DNA from: an uncultured Clostridia bacterium
GTDB taxonomy: Bacteria; Bacillota; Clostridia; TANB77; UBA1234
NCBI GenBank assembly: GCA_934169745.1
Contig: CAKPOE010000001.1
Location: forward strand, 248,001 to 312,000
Direction: 5' to 3'
DNA length: 64,000 nucleotides
Under the pieces are notes generated by a model that was not told the origin of the DNA, ran no database searches, and was given only the letters and a program-made list of their open reading frames with translations. The translations under genes were made by a program, and so were the position numbers. Below, piece after piece: positions 1 through 7,993 of the stretch (positions are counted from its first letter, which is position 1; the number at the start of each line of letters is the position of its first letter).

Positions 1-2115
1 AAAGGCGAAAGAATGATTAACTGGTGTCCAACTTGTAAGACTTCTATTTCTGATGCAGAAGTTGAATACGAGGAAGAAGCTGGACATTTGTGGCATATAA
101 GATATGTAACTCCAGATGGAAAAGATGAGATAATAGTTGCTACAACAAGACCTGAGACAATGCTTGGAGATACAGCTATTGCAGTACATCCAGATGATGA
201 AAGATATACACATTTAGTTGGAAAAACAGTAATACTTCCAATTATGAATAAAGAAATTCCTGTAGTTGCAGACACATATGTTGAAAAAGATTTTGGTACA
301 GGTGCTGTTAAAATTACACCAGCACATGATCCTAATGACTTCGAGGTAGGACTAAGACATAATTTAGAAGTTATAAAAGTATTTACTGAAGATGGAAAGA
401 TGAATAGTTTGGTACCTAAGTATGAGGGTATGGATAGATTTGAGGCAAGAAAAGCTATAGTAGAAGATTTGGAAAAACTAGGCGTTCTTGTAAAAACGGA
501 AAACTATACTCACAATGTAGGAAAATGTTATCGCTGTCATCAAACAGTAGAACCAGCCGTTTCTAAGCAATGGTTTGTAAAAATGGAGCCATTGGCTAAA
601 CCAGCAAATGAAGCAGTAAGAAATGGTGAAACAAAATTTGTTCCTGAGAGATTCGATAAGATATATTTCTCTTGGATGGATAACGTAAAAGATTGGTGTA
701 TTTCTAGACAGCTTTGGTGGGGACACAGGATTCCTGCATATTATTGTGATGCTTGTGGAGATGTAATTGTTAGTGAACGCGATGAGACAACGTGCCCAAA
801 ATGTGGAGGAGCCTTACGACAAGATCCAGACACTTTAGATACTTGGTTTAGTTCTGCATTGTGGCCATTTGCAACATTGGGTTGGCCGAATGAAACTGAA
901 GAACTTAAAAAGTTTTTCCCAACAGATGTTTTGGTAACAGGTTATGATATTATATTTTTCTGGGTTGCAAGAATGATATTCTCAAGTATAGAGAATATGG
1001 GAGAAGTACCATTTAAAGATGTATTAATTCATGGGCTAGTAAGAGATGCACAGGGAAGAAAAATGTCAAAATCATTGGGAAATGGTGTAGATCCATTAGA
1101 AGTAATAGATAAATATGGTGCGGATTCTTTCAGATTTGCATTGGTACATGGAACATCTGCAGGAAATGATATGCGTTATTCCGATGAAAAAATAGAAGCA
1201 GGAAGAAACTTTGCAAACAAACTTTGGAATGCTTCAAGATTTGTACTTATGAATTTAGGCGAGGAGAAACTTGAAGATGTTAAACCAGAGTATACAATCG
1301 AAGACAAATGGATTATTTCAAAAGCTAACAAAGCAATTAAAGAAGTGACAGAGGCGATGGACAAATATGATTTCGGAATTGCACTTCAAAAAATAATGGA
1401 ATTTACAAGAGATGAATTTTGTGATTGGTATATAGAAATGGTAAAACCAAGATTGTATGATATGACGAATGAAACAAGACCAACAGCGTTAATTGTATTA
1501 AATGGAATATTAACAGTTGCTTTGAGATTGTTACATCCATTTATGCCATTTATAACAGAAGAAATATATACAAAATTAATTACTGAGTCTGAGAGCATAA
1601 TGATTGCAGAGTGGCCTAAATACACGGAATTGGCTAACTTTGAATTAGAAGAAAATGAAATCGAAACAGTAAAAGAAATAATCAAGGGTGTAAGAAATTT
1701 AAGAGTAAATATGAATGTTGCACCATCGAAAAAGGCAAGTATGATTTTTGTTACTGAAAAGAAGGATGTAATTGAGGCAGGAAGAAGCTTCATAGAGAAA
1801 TTGGCCGGAGCAGAAAATATTACAATTCAAGATAATAAAAATGGAATACCAGAAAATGCGGTATCTCTTGCTGTGCCAGGTATAGAAATATACATACCAT
1901 TTAATGAATTAGTTGATATTGGTGCTGAACTAGAAAGATTAGAAAAAGAAAAACTAACATACGAAAATGAGATTAAGAGAGTAGAAAAAATGTTATCAAA
2001 TGAAGGCTTTATTTCTAAAGCTCCTGCAGCTAAAATAGAAGAGGAAAAGAATAAAAAAGCGAAATACGAAGAATTACTTGCAAAAACAGAAGAAAGAATT
2101 AACAATCTAAAGTAG
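1..2115 (+). CDS. valS: valyl-tRNA synthetase, 5' end missing
   Basis: Class I synthetase that charges tRNA-Val with valine in the cytoplasm. The reading frame is open from base 1 (K-G-E-R before the first ATG at 13), so the N-terminal HIGH region lies outside the window. The sequence shows the editing domain (TTRPETMLGDTAIAVHP), cysteine pairs CYRCH, CDACGD and CPKCGG, the KMSKS loop (RKMSKSLGNGVDP) and the C-terminal coiled-coil tail (LERLEKEKLTYENEIKRVE) typical of ValRS. It is followed by a strong hairpin terminator at 2121 and is the last gene of its unit. The family assignment is secure; only the start is unknown. Confidence 0.97.
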   Translation, partial: KGERMINWCPTCKTSISDAEVEYEEEAGHLWHIRYVTPDGKDEIIVATTRPETMLGDTAIAVHPDDERYTHLVGKTVILPIMNKEIPVVADTYVEKDFGTGAVKITPAHDPNDFEVGLRHNLEVIKVFTEDGKMNSLVPKYEGMDRFEARKAIVEDLEKLGVLVKTENYTHNVGKCYRCHQTVEPAVSKQWFVKMEPLAKPANEAVRNGETKFVPERFDKIYFSWMDNVKDWCISRQLWWGHRIPAYYCDACGDVIVSERDETTCPKCGGALRQDPDTLDTWFSSALWPFATLGWPNETEELKKFFPTDVLVTGYDIIFFWVARMIFSSIENMGEVPFKDVLIHGLVRDAQGRKMSKSLGNGVDPLEVIDKYGADSFRFALVHGTSAGNDMRYSDEKIEAGRNFANKLWNASRFVLMNLGEEKLEDVKPEYTIEDKWIISKANKAIKEVTEAMDKYDFGIALQKIMEFTRDEFCDWYIEMVKPRLYDMTNETRPTALIVLNGILTVALRLLHPFMPFITEEIYTKLITESESIMIAEWPKYTELANFELEENEIETVKEIIKGVRNLRVNMNVAPSKKASMIFVTEKKDVIEAGRSFIEKLAGAENITIQDNKNGIPENAVSLAVPGIEIYIPFNELVDIGAELERLEKEKLTYENEIKRVEKMLSNEGFISKAPAAKIEEEKNKKAKYEELLAKTEERINNLK

Positions 2116-2120
2116 AAGAA

Positions 2121-2151
2121 AAGGGTTACCTATAGAAGGTAACCCTTTTTT
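2121..2151 (+). terminator. terminator after valS
   Basis: Perfect 10-bp stem AAGGGTTACC/GGTAACCCTT around a 7-nt loop, followed by a T run. Confidence 0.9.
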
Positions 2152-2221
2152 GGTTAATAGTTTTATACCATAGAAAAATTATTACTCTTTTCATGTTTCG
2201 GCATTTTTTTTGATTATAAAA

Positions 2222-2250
2222 TTGTATAATTTTTGTATAAGATTATACAA
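2222..2250 (+). promoter_or_regulatory. inverted repeat in front of the spoIIA operon
   Basis: Perfect 9-bp inverted repeat TTGTATAAT (2222-2230) and ATTATACAA (2242-2250) with an 11-bp spacer, ending directly before the AGGAGG ribosome site at 2251. The left arm contains a TATAAT-like box. It could be an operator or an mRNA hairpin next to the ribosome site. I could not find a convincing sigma-H type promoter around it. Confidence 0.5.
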
Positions 2251-2266
2251 AGGAGGAAATAATAAT

Positions 2267-2587
2267 ATGATGTGCGAGTACGATAAAGAGAAAAAGACAC
2301 TACACATAAAATACGATGGCGAAATAGACCATCATACATGTGACAAGATTAAAATTGAATCAGATTATGAAATTCAAAAGTTTAGTCCTAAAAAAGTTGT
2401 ATTTGATTTTGAAAAAGTAAATTTTATGGATAGTTCAGGAATAGGAATGTTGATAGGAAGATACAAGCAAATACTTAGAGTTGGTGGAAAAGCGGAAATG
2501 ATGAATGTGAATTATGACGTAAAACGTATATTTGAAATGTCAGGAATATTTAAGATAATACCATTAATAGAAAGGGTAGGTGCTTAA
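2267..2587 (+). CDS. spoIIAA: anti-sigma F factor antagonist SpoIIAA
   Basis: STAS-domain protein that, when dephosphorylated, frees sigma-F from SpoIIAB in the forespore. About 106 residues, close to the family's usual 115. The phosphorylatable serine lies in the motif MDSSGIGML, which is the SpoIIAA/STAS signature. The frame is open from 2210, but AGGAGG at 2251-2256 places the start at ATG 2267 (or the adjacent ATG 2270). It is the first gene of the spoIIAA-spoIIAB-sigF operon and ends just before spoIIAB begins. A perfect inverted repeat sits directly upstream of its ribosome site. Confidence 0.95.
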   Translation: MMCEYDKEKKTLHIKYDGEIDHHTCDKIKIESDYEIQKFSPKKVVFDFEKVNFMDSSGIGMLIGRYKQILRVGGKAEMMNVNYDVKRIFEMSGIFKIIPLIERVGA

Positions 2588-2588
2588 T

Positions 2589-3014
2589 ATGGAAAATGAA
2601 ATGAAATTAGAAATAAAAAGTAAATCAAGTAATGAAGCTTTTGCTAGAATTGTTGTTGCGGCGTTTGCGTCACAATTAGATCCAACAGTGGAAGAATTGG
2701 CGGATATAAAAACTGCTGTTTCAGAGGCTGTAACCAATTGCATAATTCATGGTTATGATGGTAAAGATGGAATTATACATATTAATTGTCAATTAAAAGA
2801 AAAAGAAATTGAAATAGAAATCATAGATTTTGGAAAAGGAATTGAAAATGTAGAAATTGCAAAACAGCCGTTGTATACTTCTAAGCCTGATTTAGACAGA
2901 AGCGGTATGGGATTTACAATAATGGAAAGTTTTATGGATGAAGTAAAAATTGAATCGATTGTTGGAGTTGGTACAAAAGTAAAGATGAGAAAGAAGATTA
3001 AGGAGGTAGCATGA
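2589..3014 (+). CDS. spoIIAB: anti-sigma F factor / kinase SpoIIAB
   Basis: GHKL-fold serine kinase that binds sigma-F and phosphorylates SpoIIAA. About 141 residues, the usual length. ATP-binding boxes are visible: the N box in EAVTNCIIHGY, the G1 box DFGKGIE and the G2 box GMGFTIMESFMD. A GTG at 2580 is also in frame, but it would overlap spoIIAA, and the purine-rich site at 2571-2580 fits ATG 2589 better. Its stop overlaps the start of sigF (ATGA), so the three genes are probably translated together. Confidence 0.95.
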   Translation: MENEMKLEIKSKSSNEAFARIVVAAFASQLDPTVEELADIKTAVSEAVTNCIIHGYDGKDGIIHINCQLKEKEIEIEIIDFGKGIENVEIAKQPLYTSKPDLDRSGMGFTIMESFMDEVKIESIVGVGTKVKMRKKIKEVA

Positions 3015-3703
3015 ATGAATTGATATGGCAAGCACAGAGTGGAGACAAACGCGCCATGTCAGAAATAATAGATGATAATATAGGATTAGTATGGAACATT
3101 GTTAAAAGATTTAATAATAGGGGATACGAATTGGAAGATTTGTTTCAAATCGGATGTATTGGCTTTGTGAAAGCAGTGCAACGATTTAATACAGATTATG
3201 AAACTAAACTCTCTACTTATGCTGTTCCTATGATAATAGGAGAAATAAAAAGATTTATAAGAGATAATGGACCAGTGAAAGTAAGCCGTTCATTAAAAGA
3301 ACTTGCTTGTAAGGTAAGGCAATTACAAGATGATGAAGAGAAAAACGGAAGAGAAGAACTATCAATAGAAGAACTGTCAAACAAGTTAAATGTTTCAAAA
3401 GAAGACATTGTAATAGCTTTAGATTCTACCTCGTATGTAGAGTCTTTAGATAGAAAGATTTACGATGATGAAACAACAATCGGTGAAAGAGTAATATACG
3501 AAGATAATGAATATAAAGATTTGCTTAACAAAATAACTATAGAGAAGATGTTGGAAATGTTAAATGAAAAAGAGAAAAGAGTTATATTGTATAGATATTT
3601 TAAAGAAAAGACACAAACAGAAATATCAAATATACTTGGAATATCGCAAGTTCAAGTTTCAAGAATAGAAAAGAAAGCACTTGAAAAGATGAGGGCAACA
3701 TAA
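3011..3703 (+). CDS. sigF: RNA polymerase sigma-F (SpoIIAC)
   Basis: Forespore-specific sigma factor, 230 residues. Region 2 core-binding and melting sequence is seen in LEDLFQIGCIGFVKAVQRFN. Region 4 carries a helix-turn-helix with TQTEISNILGISQVQVSRIE. Position directly behind spoIIAA and spoIIAB, with an AAGGAGG site inside the end of spoIIAB, identifies it as sigma-F rather than sigma-G. A T-tailed hairpin closes the operon at 3741. Sigma-F in turn would drive spoIIQ-type genes such as the one at 9621. Confidence 0.95.
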   Translation: MNELIWQAQSGDKRAMSEIIDDNIGLVWNIVKRFNNRGYELEDLFQIGCIGFVKAVQRFNTDYETKLSTYAVPMIIGEIKRFIRDNGPVKVSRSLKELACKVRQLQDDEEKNGREELSIEELSNKLNVSKEDIVIALDSTSYVESLDRKIYDDETTIGERVIYEDNEYKDLLNKITIEKMLEMLNEKEKRVILYRYFKEKTQTEISNILGISQVQVSRIEKKALEKMRAT

Positions 3704-3740
3704 GTGAACCTAAAGCATAACGAAACATATTATAATATTA

Positions 3741-3773
3741 AGCAGAAAATCAAAGATTTTCTGCTTTTTTTTG
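3741..3773 (+). terminator. terminator after sigF
   Basis: Perfect 11-bp stem AGCAGAAAATC/GATTTTCTGCT with a 3-nt AAA loop and a run of T. Its core is nearly the same as that of the hairpin at 4561. Confidence 0.9.
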
Positions 3774-3835
3774 TTGCACAATTTCTAATTTTCATATATC
3801 ATATGCATATTGATACATGAAAGGTGGAACTATTT

Positions 3836-4549
3836 ATGAATGATGAAATAAGAAAAGAAAAAACTAGAAAGATAGTTGGAACGTTTGTGTTAATTAGCTT
3901 TATTGTTCCGATTGTTTTCTTGATATATAGAATTGTAGTATCTTCTAATGAACTTCCTACAGAAATTTATACTAGAACTAGGTCTGATTATGTACTTATG
4001 CTAGTCCAATGCATACTTGGCGTTTTTGCGCTTATGCTTCCAACCTTTGTTTCAAGAAAGTATAAAGTACAGATTCCGACTAATATGTATATGTTGTATG
4101 TCGTATTTTTATATGGAGCTATCTTCCTTGGAGAAGTTCGAAACTTTTATTATAATGTTCCACATTGGGATACAATATTACATACTTTTAGCGGAGCGAT
4201 GATTGGTGCGCTTGGCTTTTCATTTGTTTCACTTATGAATAAAGAAGAAAATATTCCTTTAAATTTAACACCTTTTTTCGTTGCTTTCTTTGCATTTTGT
4301 TTTGCTGTTACGTTGGGAGTAATATGGGAAATTTACGAATTTACTTTTGATGGAATTCTTGGACTTAATATGCAAAAATTTGCGTTAGAAGATGGCACGG
4401 GATTAATTGGAAGAGCAGCATTATCTGATACGATGAAAGATTTAGTAGTAGATGCGATTGGTGCTTTTGTGATGTCTGTGATTGGATATATATCATTGAA
4501 ATATAAAAAAGGTTGGGTTGAAAAATTACTTATAAAAAAAGAAGAATAA
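3836..4549 (+). CDS. membrane protein, DUF2238/YjdF-like
   Basis: About 237 residues with roughly six hydrophobic segments. Conserved polar residues lie inside the membrane part: WDTILHTFSGAMIGALG and GVIWEIYEFTFDGILG. These Asp/His and WEIYE motifs are typical of the DUF2238 (YjdF) membrane family, whose function is unknown. The frame opens at GTG 3824, but this codon lies within the AAAGGTGG ribosome site, so ATG 3836 is chosen. The gene stands alone between two near-identical hairpin terminators (3741 and 4561). Confidence 0.7.
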   Translation: MNDEIRKEKTRKIVGTFVLISFIVPIVFLIYRIVVSSNELPTEIYTRTRSDYVLMLVQCILGVFALMLPTFVSRKYKVQIPTNMYMLYVVFLYGAIFLGEVRNFYYNVPHWDTILHTFSGAMIGALGFSFVSLMNKEENIPLNLTPFFVAFFAFCFAVTLGVIWEIYEFTFDGILGLNMQKFALEDGTGLIGRAALSDTMKDLVVDAIGAFVMSVIGYISLKYKKGWVEKLLIKKEE

Positions 4550-4560
4550 ATTACAAGTCG

Positions 4561-4593
4561 AAAGACAGAAAATCTAAGATTTTCTGTCTTTCT
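4561..4593. terminator. terminator after the DUF2238-like gene
   Basis: Perfect 14-bp stem from AAAGACAGAAAATC (4561-4574) and its complement (4578-4591), 3-nt loop, T-rich on the plus side. Confidence 0.85.
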
Positions 4594-4655
4594 TTTGTTC
4601 TAAAGTAGACAAGGTCTGCATATATAATATAGTAAAGCAAAGGAGGAGGTTTAAT

Positions 4656-4943
4656 ATGGTTGAAGAAAAAAAAATGATAAAAATGCAAAATGTTATTTTG
4701 GAAAATCGTAATAAATTAAATATTTCTGGAGTTTTGGATGTTTTGAATTTTGATGAGCAAATAATCACTATTGATACAGAGCTTGGAATATTAATTATTA
4801 AAGGCTCAAATTTACGACTTAACAAATTTAATTTGGAAAGTACAGATTTGAACGTTGAAGGAAATATTGTGTCGTTAGTTTATAATGATAAATCTGCAAA
4901 CAAAAAGAATGGAGAAAGTTTATTAACCAAAATCTTTAAATAA
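4656..4943 (+). CDS. yabP: sporulation protein YabP
   Basis: Small soluble sporulation protein, 95 residues, the family's usual size. The pattern (NVILENRNKLNISGVLDV, then DEQIITIDTELGILIIKG) is characteristic of YabP, a mother-cell protein of unknown biochemical role. The start is ATG 4656 behind a strong AAAGGAGGAGG site. It forms a conserved trio with yabQ and divIC, in the same order as in Bacillus. A CATATATAAT box near 4619 could be a sigma-E type -10 element, but I see no clear -35. Confidence 0.93.
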   Translation: MVEEKKMIKMQNVILENRNKLNISGVLDVLNFDEQIITIDTELGILIIKGSNLRLNKFNLESTDLNVEGNIVSLVYNDKSANKKNGESLLTKIFK

Positions 4944-4954
4944 GGAGGCACAAT

Positions 4955-5350
4955 ATGATAGAAAATCAAGTAACAGTTTTTTTGTGGACAATAATGATTG
5001 GAGCGATCCTTGGATTTGTTTTTGATTTTTTTCGAATTTTGCGTAGGAAAGGTAATACTAAAGATATAATGGTATACCTACAAGATGTAGTGTTTTGGCT
5101 CATTGTTACAATAGTAATTATAGTTAGTACATTTTTGATAAATGATGGTGAACTAAGAGGATATATGCTTTTTGGATATATACTTGGAGCTGTGTTTTAT
5201 ATACTACTATTTAGTAATTTCATTAGAAAGACATTTTCTTTTTTATTCGACAGCATTGAAAAAATATTTAAGGTTATAGTAGGAAAAGTATCGAATGTTG
5301 TAAAGAAAATAAAATTTACGAACAAAAATAACAAAAAATTGGAAAATTAG
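4955..5350 (+). CDS. yabQ: spore cortex biosynthesis protein YabQ
   Basis: Membrane protein of 131 residues with three to four hydrophobic segments in the first 95 residues (LWTIMIGAILGFVFDFFRIL, DVVFWLIVTIVIIVST, YMLFGYILGAVFYILLF) and a basic tail. This matches YabQ, which is needed for spore cortex formation in Bacillus. It lies 11 bases behind yabP with its own AAGGAGG site, so the two form one operon. Confidence 0.92.
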   Translation: MIENQVTVFLWTIMIGAILGFVFDFFRILRRKGNTKDIMVYLQDVVFWLIVTIVIIVSTFLINDGELRGYMLFGYILGAVFYILLFSNFIRKTFSFLFDSIEKIFKVIVGKVSNVVKKIKFTNKNNKKLEN

Positions 5351-5429
5351 GCAGGATTTTATTGCTTTTTGAGGAAATATAATATAGTATGGAATTGGAA
5401 GTTACTTATGATAAAAATGGGAGATACTT

Positions 5430-5708
5430 ATGAAGAGTGTTATATTAAAATTAGGTAAGACACTTATATATACGGCGGTATTTATGTATGTCGCTGCTAT
5501 TTTAATAAATCAACAAATGAAACTTATGGATTTAAGGAGTAGTGCGGCTCAATACAATAAACAAATTCAAGAAGAAAAGCTTAGAAGTGAGCAACTGGCA
5601 AAATTAAGAGGAGAAATTTCGTCGCCTGAATATATAGAAGAAGTTGCACGAGAAAAATTAGGACTTGTAATGCCATATGAAATAGTTTTTGTTGATGCAA
5701 GTTTATAG
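5430..5708 (+). CDS. divIC: septum formation initiator DivIC/FtsB family
   Basis: Bitopic divisome protein of 92 residues: short cytoplasmic end, one membrane segment (TLIYTAVFMYVAAILI), a coiled coil (roughly residues 30-65) and the family tail YIEEVAREKLGLVMPYEIVF. DivIC binds FtsL and DivIB at the septum. The gene follows yabQ as in Bacillus, but the 79-base gap leaves room for a separate promoter. The ribosome site (GGGAGA) is modest. Confidence 0.9.
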   Translation: MKSVILKLGKTLIYTAVFMYVAAILINQQMKLMDLRSSAAQYNKQIQEEKLRSEQLAKLRGEISSPEYIEEVAREKLGLVMPYEIVFVDASL

Positions 5709-5758
5709 TGAATAAATTTCTAGATTATAGAAATAATATATACAAAGGAGAGATAAAC

Positions 5759-6082
5759 ATGAAAGCAAAAAAAGAACAAAATTTAGAACTTAAATATACA
5801 GGTTCTTTAGACGGTGCAAAAACTATTTATTTGCATTATGGAATAGGGGATAATTGGGACGGAATTTCAGAATGTAAGATGAGAAAATTGAAGAGCTGTT
5901 ATAAGACTGAGGTTACTATTCCTGCGGGTGCAGAATTGAAGTTCTGCTTTAGAGATACAGAAGGAAATTGGGACAATAACTATGGTAATGATTATTCATA
6001 TGCAGAGGTAACAGGAGAAACACCAATGAATATTTATTCATCAGTAGAGGTTAATCCATACACACCAAAGATAATAAAATAA
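5759..6082 (+). CDS. small stand-alone carbohydrate-binding protein (CBM25-like)
   Basis: About 107 residues with no signal peptide. The pattern KTIYLHYGIGDNWDG, ETEVTIPAGAELKFCFRD-like beta strands and GNWDNNYGNDYSY matches the aromatic and Asn-Gly-rich fold of family 25 starch-binding modules. Being cytoplasmic and free of any enzyme domain, it might bind an internal glucan; that is inference. The open frame begins at GTG 5708, overlapping the divIC stop, but AAAGGAG at 5744 fits ATG 5759. A terminator follows at 6090. Confidence 0.7.
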   Translation: MKAKKEQNLELKYTGSLDGAKTIYLHYGIGDNWDGISECKMRKLKSCYKTEVTIPAGAELKFCFRDTEGNWDNNYGNDYSYAEVTGETPMNIYSSVEVNPYTPKIIK

Positions 6083-6089
6083 AATTCGG

Positions 6090-6115
6090 GAGCTGTCGTA
6101 GAGACGGCTCTTTTT
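6090..6115 (+). terminator. terminator after the CBM25-like gene
   Basis: 8-bp stem GAGCTGTC/GACGGCTC with one G-U pair, 5-nt loop and a T5 tail. Confidence 0.8.
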
Positions 6116-6238
6116 GCATTTTGTTATATATTGTGTATAACATAGGTATAATAAAAATTCAAAAACACATACAATGGATGAGATGAAAGAGGAGTTGGGG
6201 GTGTAAATGAAGTATAGAGTTCTATTTACAGATAATTA

Positions 6239-6270
6239 AAACCCTACAGCCGTTTGAAACTGTAGGGTTT
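6239..6270 (-). terminator. terminator of rplM-rpsI
   Basis: Perfect 11-bp stem AAACCCTACAG/CTGTAGGGTTT lying just beyond the rpsI stop. The minus-strand transcript ends in a short U-rich tail. Confidence 0.8.
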
Positions 6271-6285
6271 GTAATTTGTATAAAT

Positions 6286-6687
6286 TTATCTCTTTGAGAA
6301 TTGTGGTGCTTTTCTTGCTTTCTTCAATCCTGGTTTCTTTCTTTCCTTCATTCTTGGATCTCTTGTAAGGAAACCAGCAGCTTTTAAAGCAGCTTTGTTT
6401 TCTTCGTTAGCTTCAACCAAAGCTCTAGCTAAACCATGTCTGATAGCTCCAGCTTGACCAGATAATCCACCACCAGTAACTTTAACGATAACATCAAATT
6501 TTCCATCATTACCAGTAACAGTAAGAGGTTGTTTTGCAATTACTCTTAAAACGTCTGTTGGTAGGTATTCTTCCATATCTTGACCATTTATTGTCATTTT
6601 TCCTTTTCCTGGCATAATTCTAACTCTAGCAATAGAGCATTTTCTTCTACCAGTACCATTAATTACATTTGAATCTTTTTTAGGCAT
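6286..6687 (-). CDS. rpsI: 30S ribosomal protein S9 (uS9)
   Basis: 133 residues, matching the family. It contains GTGRRKCSIARVRI near the N terminus, GGGLSGQAGAIRHGLARAL in the middle, and the basic C-terminal tail that ends KAPQFSKR and reaches the P-site tRNA. It lies 13 bases behind rplM, the near-universal L13-S9 pair, and is read from the same promoter. Confidence 0.98.
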   Translation of the reverse strand: MPKKDSNVINGTGRRKCSIARVRIMPGKGKMTINGQDMEEYLPTDVLRVIAKQPLTVTGNDGKFDVIVKVTGGGLSGQAGAIRHGLARALVEANEENKAALKAAGFLTRDPRMKERKKPGLKKARKAPQFSKR

Positions 6688-6700
6688 TTATTTCTCCTCC

Positions 6701-7126
6701 TTAAAAGTTGTATACTTCTGGTTTTTGAGCTGCATTCTCGTGCTCGCTACCTGCATATACTCTTAGTTTTGTTAACATTTTTCTACCTAAGCTGTTCTTT
6801 GGAAGCATTCCTTTTACAGCAAGCATTAACATTTCAGTAGAAGGCATATCTTTTGCTTTGATTTCTTTCATATTACCGATGTAACCTGTGTGTCTTCTAT
6901 AAACTTTGTCTTCCATTTTATTTCCTGTTAGAACCATTTTATCAGTATTGATAACAATTACGTGATCACCAACATCTAGGTGAGTAGTGTAAGTTGGTTT
7001 GTGTTTTCCTTTTAATAATTTAGCAACTTCTGATGCAAGTCTTCCTAAAACTTTACCGTCTGCATCAATAATGTACCATTTGCTTTCAATTTCGCTAGCT
7101 TTAACGCTATGTGTAGTATTATTCAT
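6701..7126 (-). CDS. rplM: 50S ribosomal protein L13 (uL13)
   Basis: 141 residues, typical length. Motifs include WYIIDADGKVLGRLASEVA and VKGMLPKNSLGR, which are L13 signatures. It is the first gene of the rplM-rpsI operon. A well-formed sigma-A promoter lies at 7212-7240, and the roughly 80-nt leader contains a 9-bp hairpin, which suggests feedback control by L13 as known in other Firmicutes. Confidence 0.98.
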   Translation of the reverse strand: MNNTTHSVKASEIESKWYIIDADGKVLGRLASEVAKLLKGKHKPTYTTHLDVGDHVIVINTDKMVLTGNKMEDKVYRRHTGYIGNMKEIKAKDMPSTEMLMLAVKGMLPKNSLGRKMLTKLRVYAGSEHENAAQKPEVYNF

Positions 7127-7129
7127 GGT

Positions 7130-7205
7130 AATACTTAAACCTCCATTTCAATATATATTTCTATGTTTGATATTGAAACCTTCCGGGCTAGCTCCAACAT
7201 CATGC
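7130..7205 (-). ncRNA. L13-type mRNA leader hairpin
   Basis: The untranslated leader of rplM. TTTCAATAT (7146-7154) and ATATTGAAA (7170-7178) form a perfect 9-bp stem. Position and length fit the ribosomal protein leaders known upstream of Firmicute rplM. Assignment to that exact family needs a covariance-model search. Confidence 0.5.
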
Positions 7206-7211
7206 TTCATC

Positions 7212-7240
7212 ATTCTAATATAATTTGGAAAAAAAGTCAA
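7212..7240 (-). promoter_or_regulatory. sigma-A promoter of rplM-rpsI
   Basis: On the minus strand, TTGACT, 17-bp spacer, TAGAAT. Expected transcript start is near 7205. Confidence 0.8.
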
Positions 7241-7258
7241 TATTTTTGATAAATTTTA

Positions 7259-7287
7259 TTGACAAATGGAGAAAAACATATTATACT
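7259..7287 (+). promoter_or_regulatory. sigma-A promoter of infC-rpmI-rplT
   Basis: TTGACA (7259-7264), 17-bp spacer, TATACT (7282-7287). Near-consensus. Confidence 0.85.
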
Positions 7288-7293
7288 TGTGTA

Positions 7294-7415
7294 AGTTCAA
7301 GAAGAAGTCATCCACTTCTCACCGTGCCATACATATGAGCACCGGTTAAATATATTCATTTTAAGTAGTGATTTATATTTCGTGGAATGACTTGAGCTTG
7401 CTCAAGTTTTTTTGT
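7294..7415 (+). ncRNA. L20-type leader with attenuator of the infC operon
   Basis: Untranslated leader with a GAAG/CTTC hairpin near 7300, followed by CTTCTCACCGTGC and GAGCACCGGT, an arrangement I recognise from Firmicute infC leaders. An intrinsic terminator ACTTGAG/CTCAAGT plus T7 follows at 7390-7413. In Bacillus, L20 binds such a leader and promotes premature termination. Here the same feedback is inferred. Confidence 0.8.
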
Positions 7416-7459
7416 TTATATAAAACAAAATCATTTATATTAGTTTGGAGGGGATTTCT

Positions 7460-7972
7460 ATAAAGCAGGAATTAAGAATTAATGACGAAATCAGTGCAAA
7501 AGAAGTGAAGTTGATTGACGAATCTGGAGCACAACTTGGAGTTATGTCTTTAGATGAAGCTTTGAAAATCGCAGAGGAAAAAGAATTAGATTTAGTTGAA
7601 GTTGCACCAGGAACAGAACCTACAGTTTGTAAAATCATGAATTATGGTAAATACAAATATGAACAGGCGAGAAAAGAAAAAGAAGCAAAGAAAAAACAAA
7701 AGGTTGTTGATGTTAAGGAAATTCGTTTGTCTTCTACAATTGATACGCATGATTTTGAATTTAAAGCTAAGAATGCAAGGAAATTCTTGGAAGATGGCGA
7801 TAAGGTGAAAGCAACAATTAAATTTAAAGGAAGAGAAGTAAACAATACTTCTTTTGGAGCAAATGTATTAAATAAGTTTGCTGAAACCTTGTCAGACGTT
7901 GGAACAGTAGATAAGGCACCTAAACTAGAAGGTAAAAGTATGATTCTACTAATAAATCCAAAAAATAGTTAA
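7460..7972 (+). CDS. infC: translation initiation factor IF-3
   Basis: IF-3 binds the 30S subunit and checks start-codon pairing. The N domain begins KQELRINDEI and holds VCKIMNYGKYKYEQ; the C domain holds VKEIRLSSTIDTHDFEFK and GDKVKATIKFKGRE. An in-frame TTG at 7445 lies inside the ribosome site TTGGAGGGG, so it cannot be the start. The best spaced codon is ATA at 7460 (ATT at 7454 is too close). Rare start codons are a known autoregulatory trait of infC, since IF-3 rejects them. First gene of infC-rpmI-rplT. Confidence 0.93.
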   Translation: MKQELRINDEISAKEVKLIDESGAQLGVMSLDEALKIAEEKELDLVEVAPGTEPTVCKIMNYGKYKYEQARKEKEAKKKQKVVDVKEIRLSSTIDTHDFEFKAKNARKFLEDGDKVKATIKFKGREVNNTSFGANVLNKFAETLSDVGTVDKAPKLEGKSMILLINPKNS

Positions 7973-7993
7973 AAATAGAAGGGAGTTTTAATT

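Noticed and set aside
2210..2266. N-terminal extension of SpoIIAA from the first ATG in the frame
   Set aside because: It covers the inverted repeat and the ribosome site; AGGAGG at 2251 points to ATG 2267.
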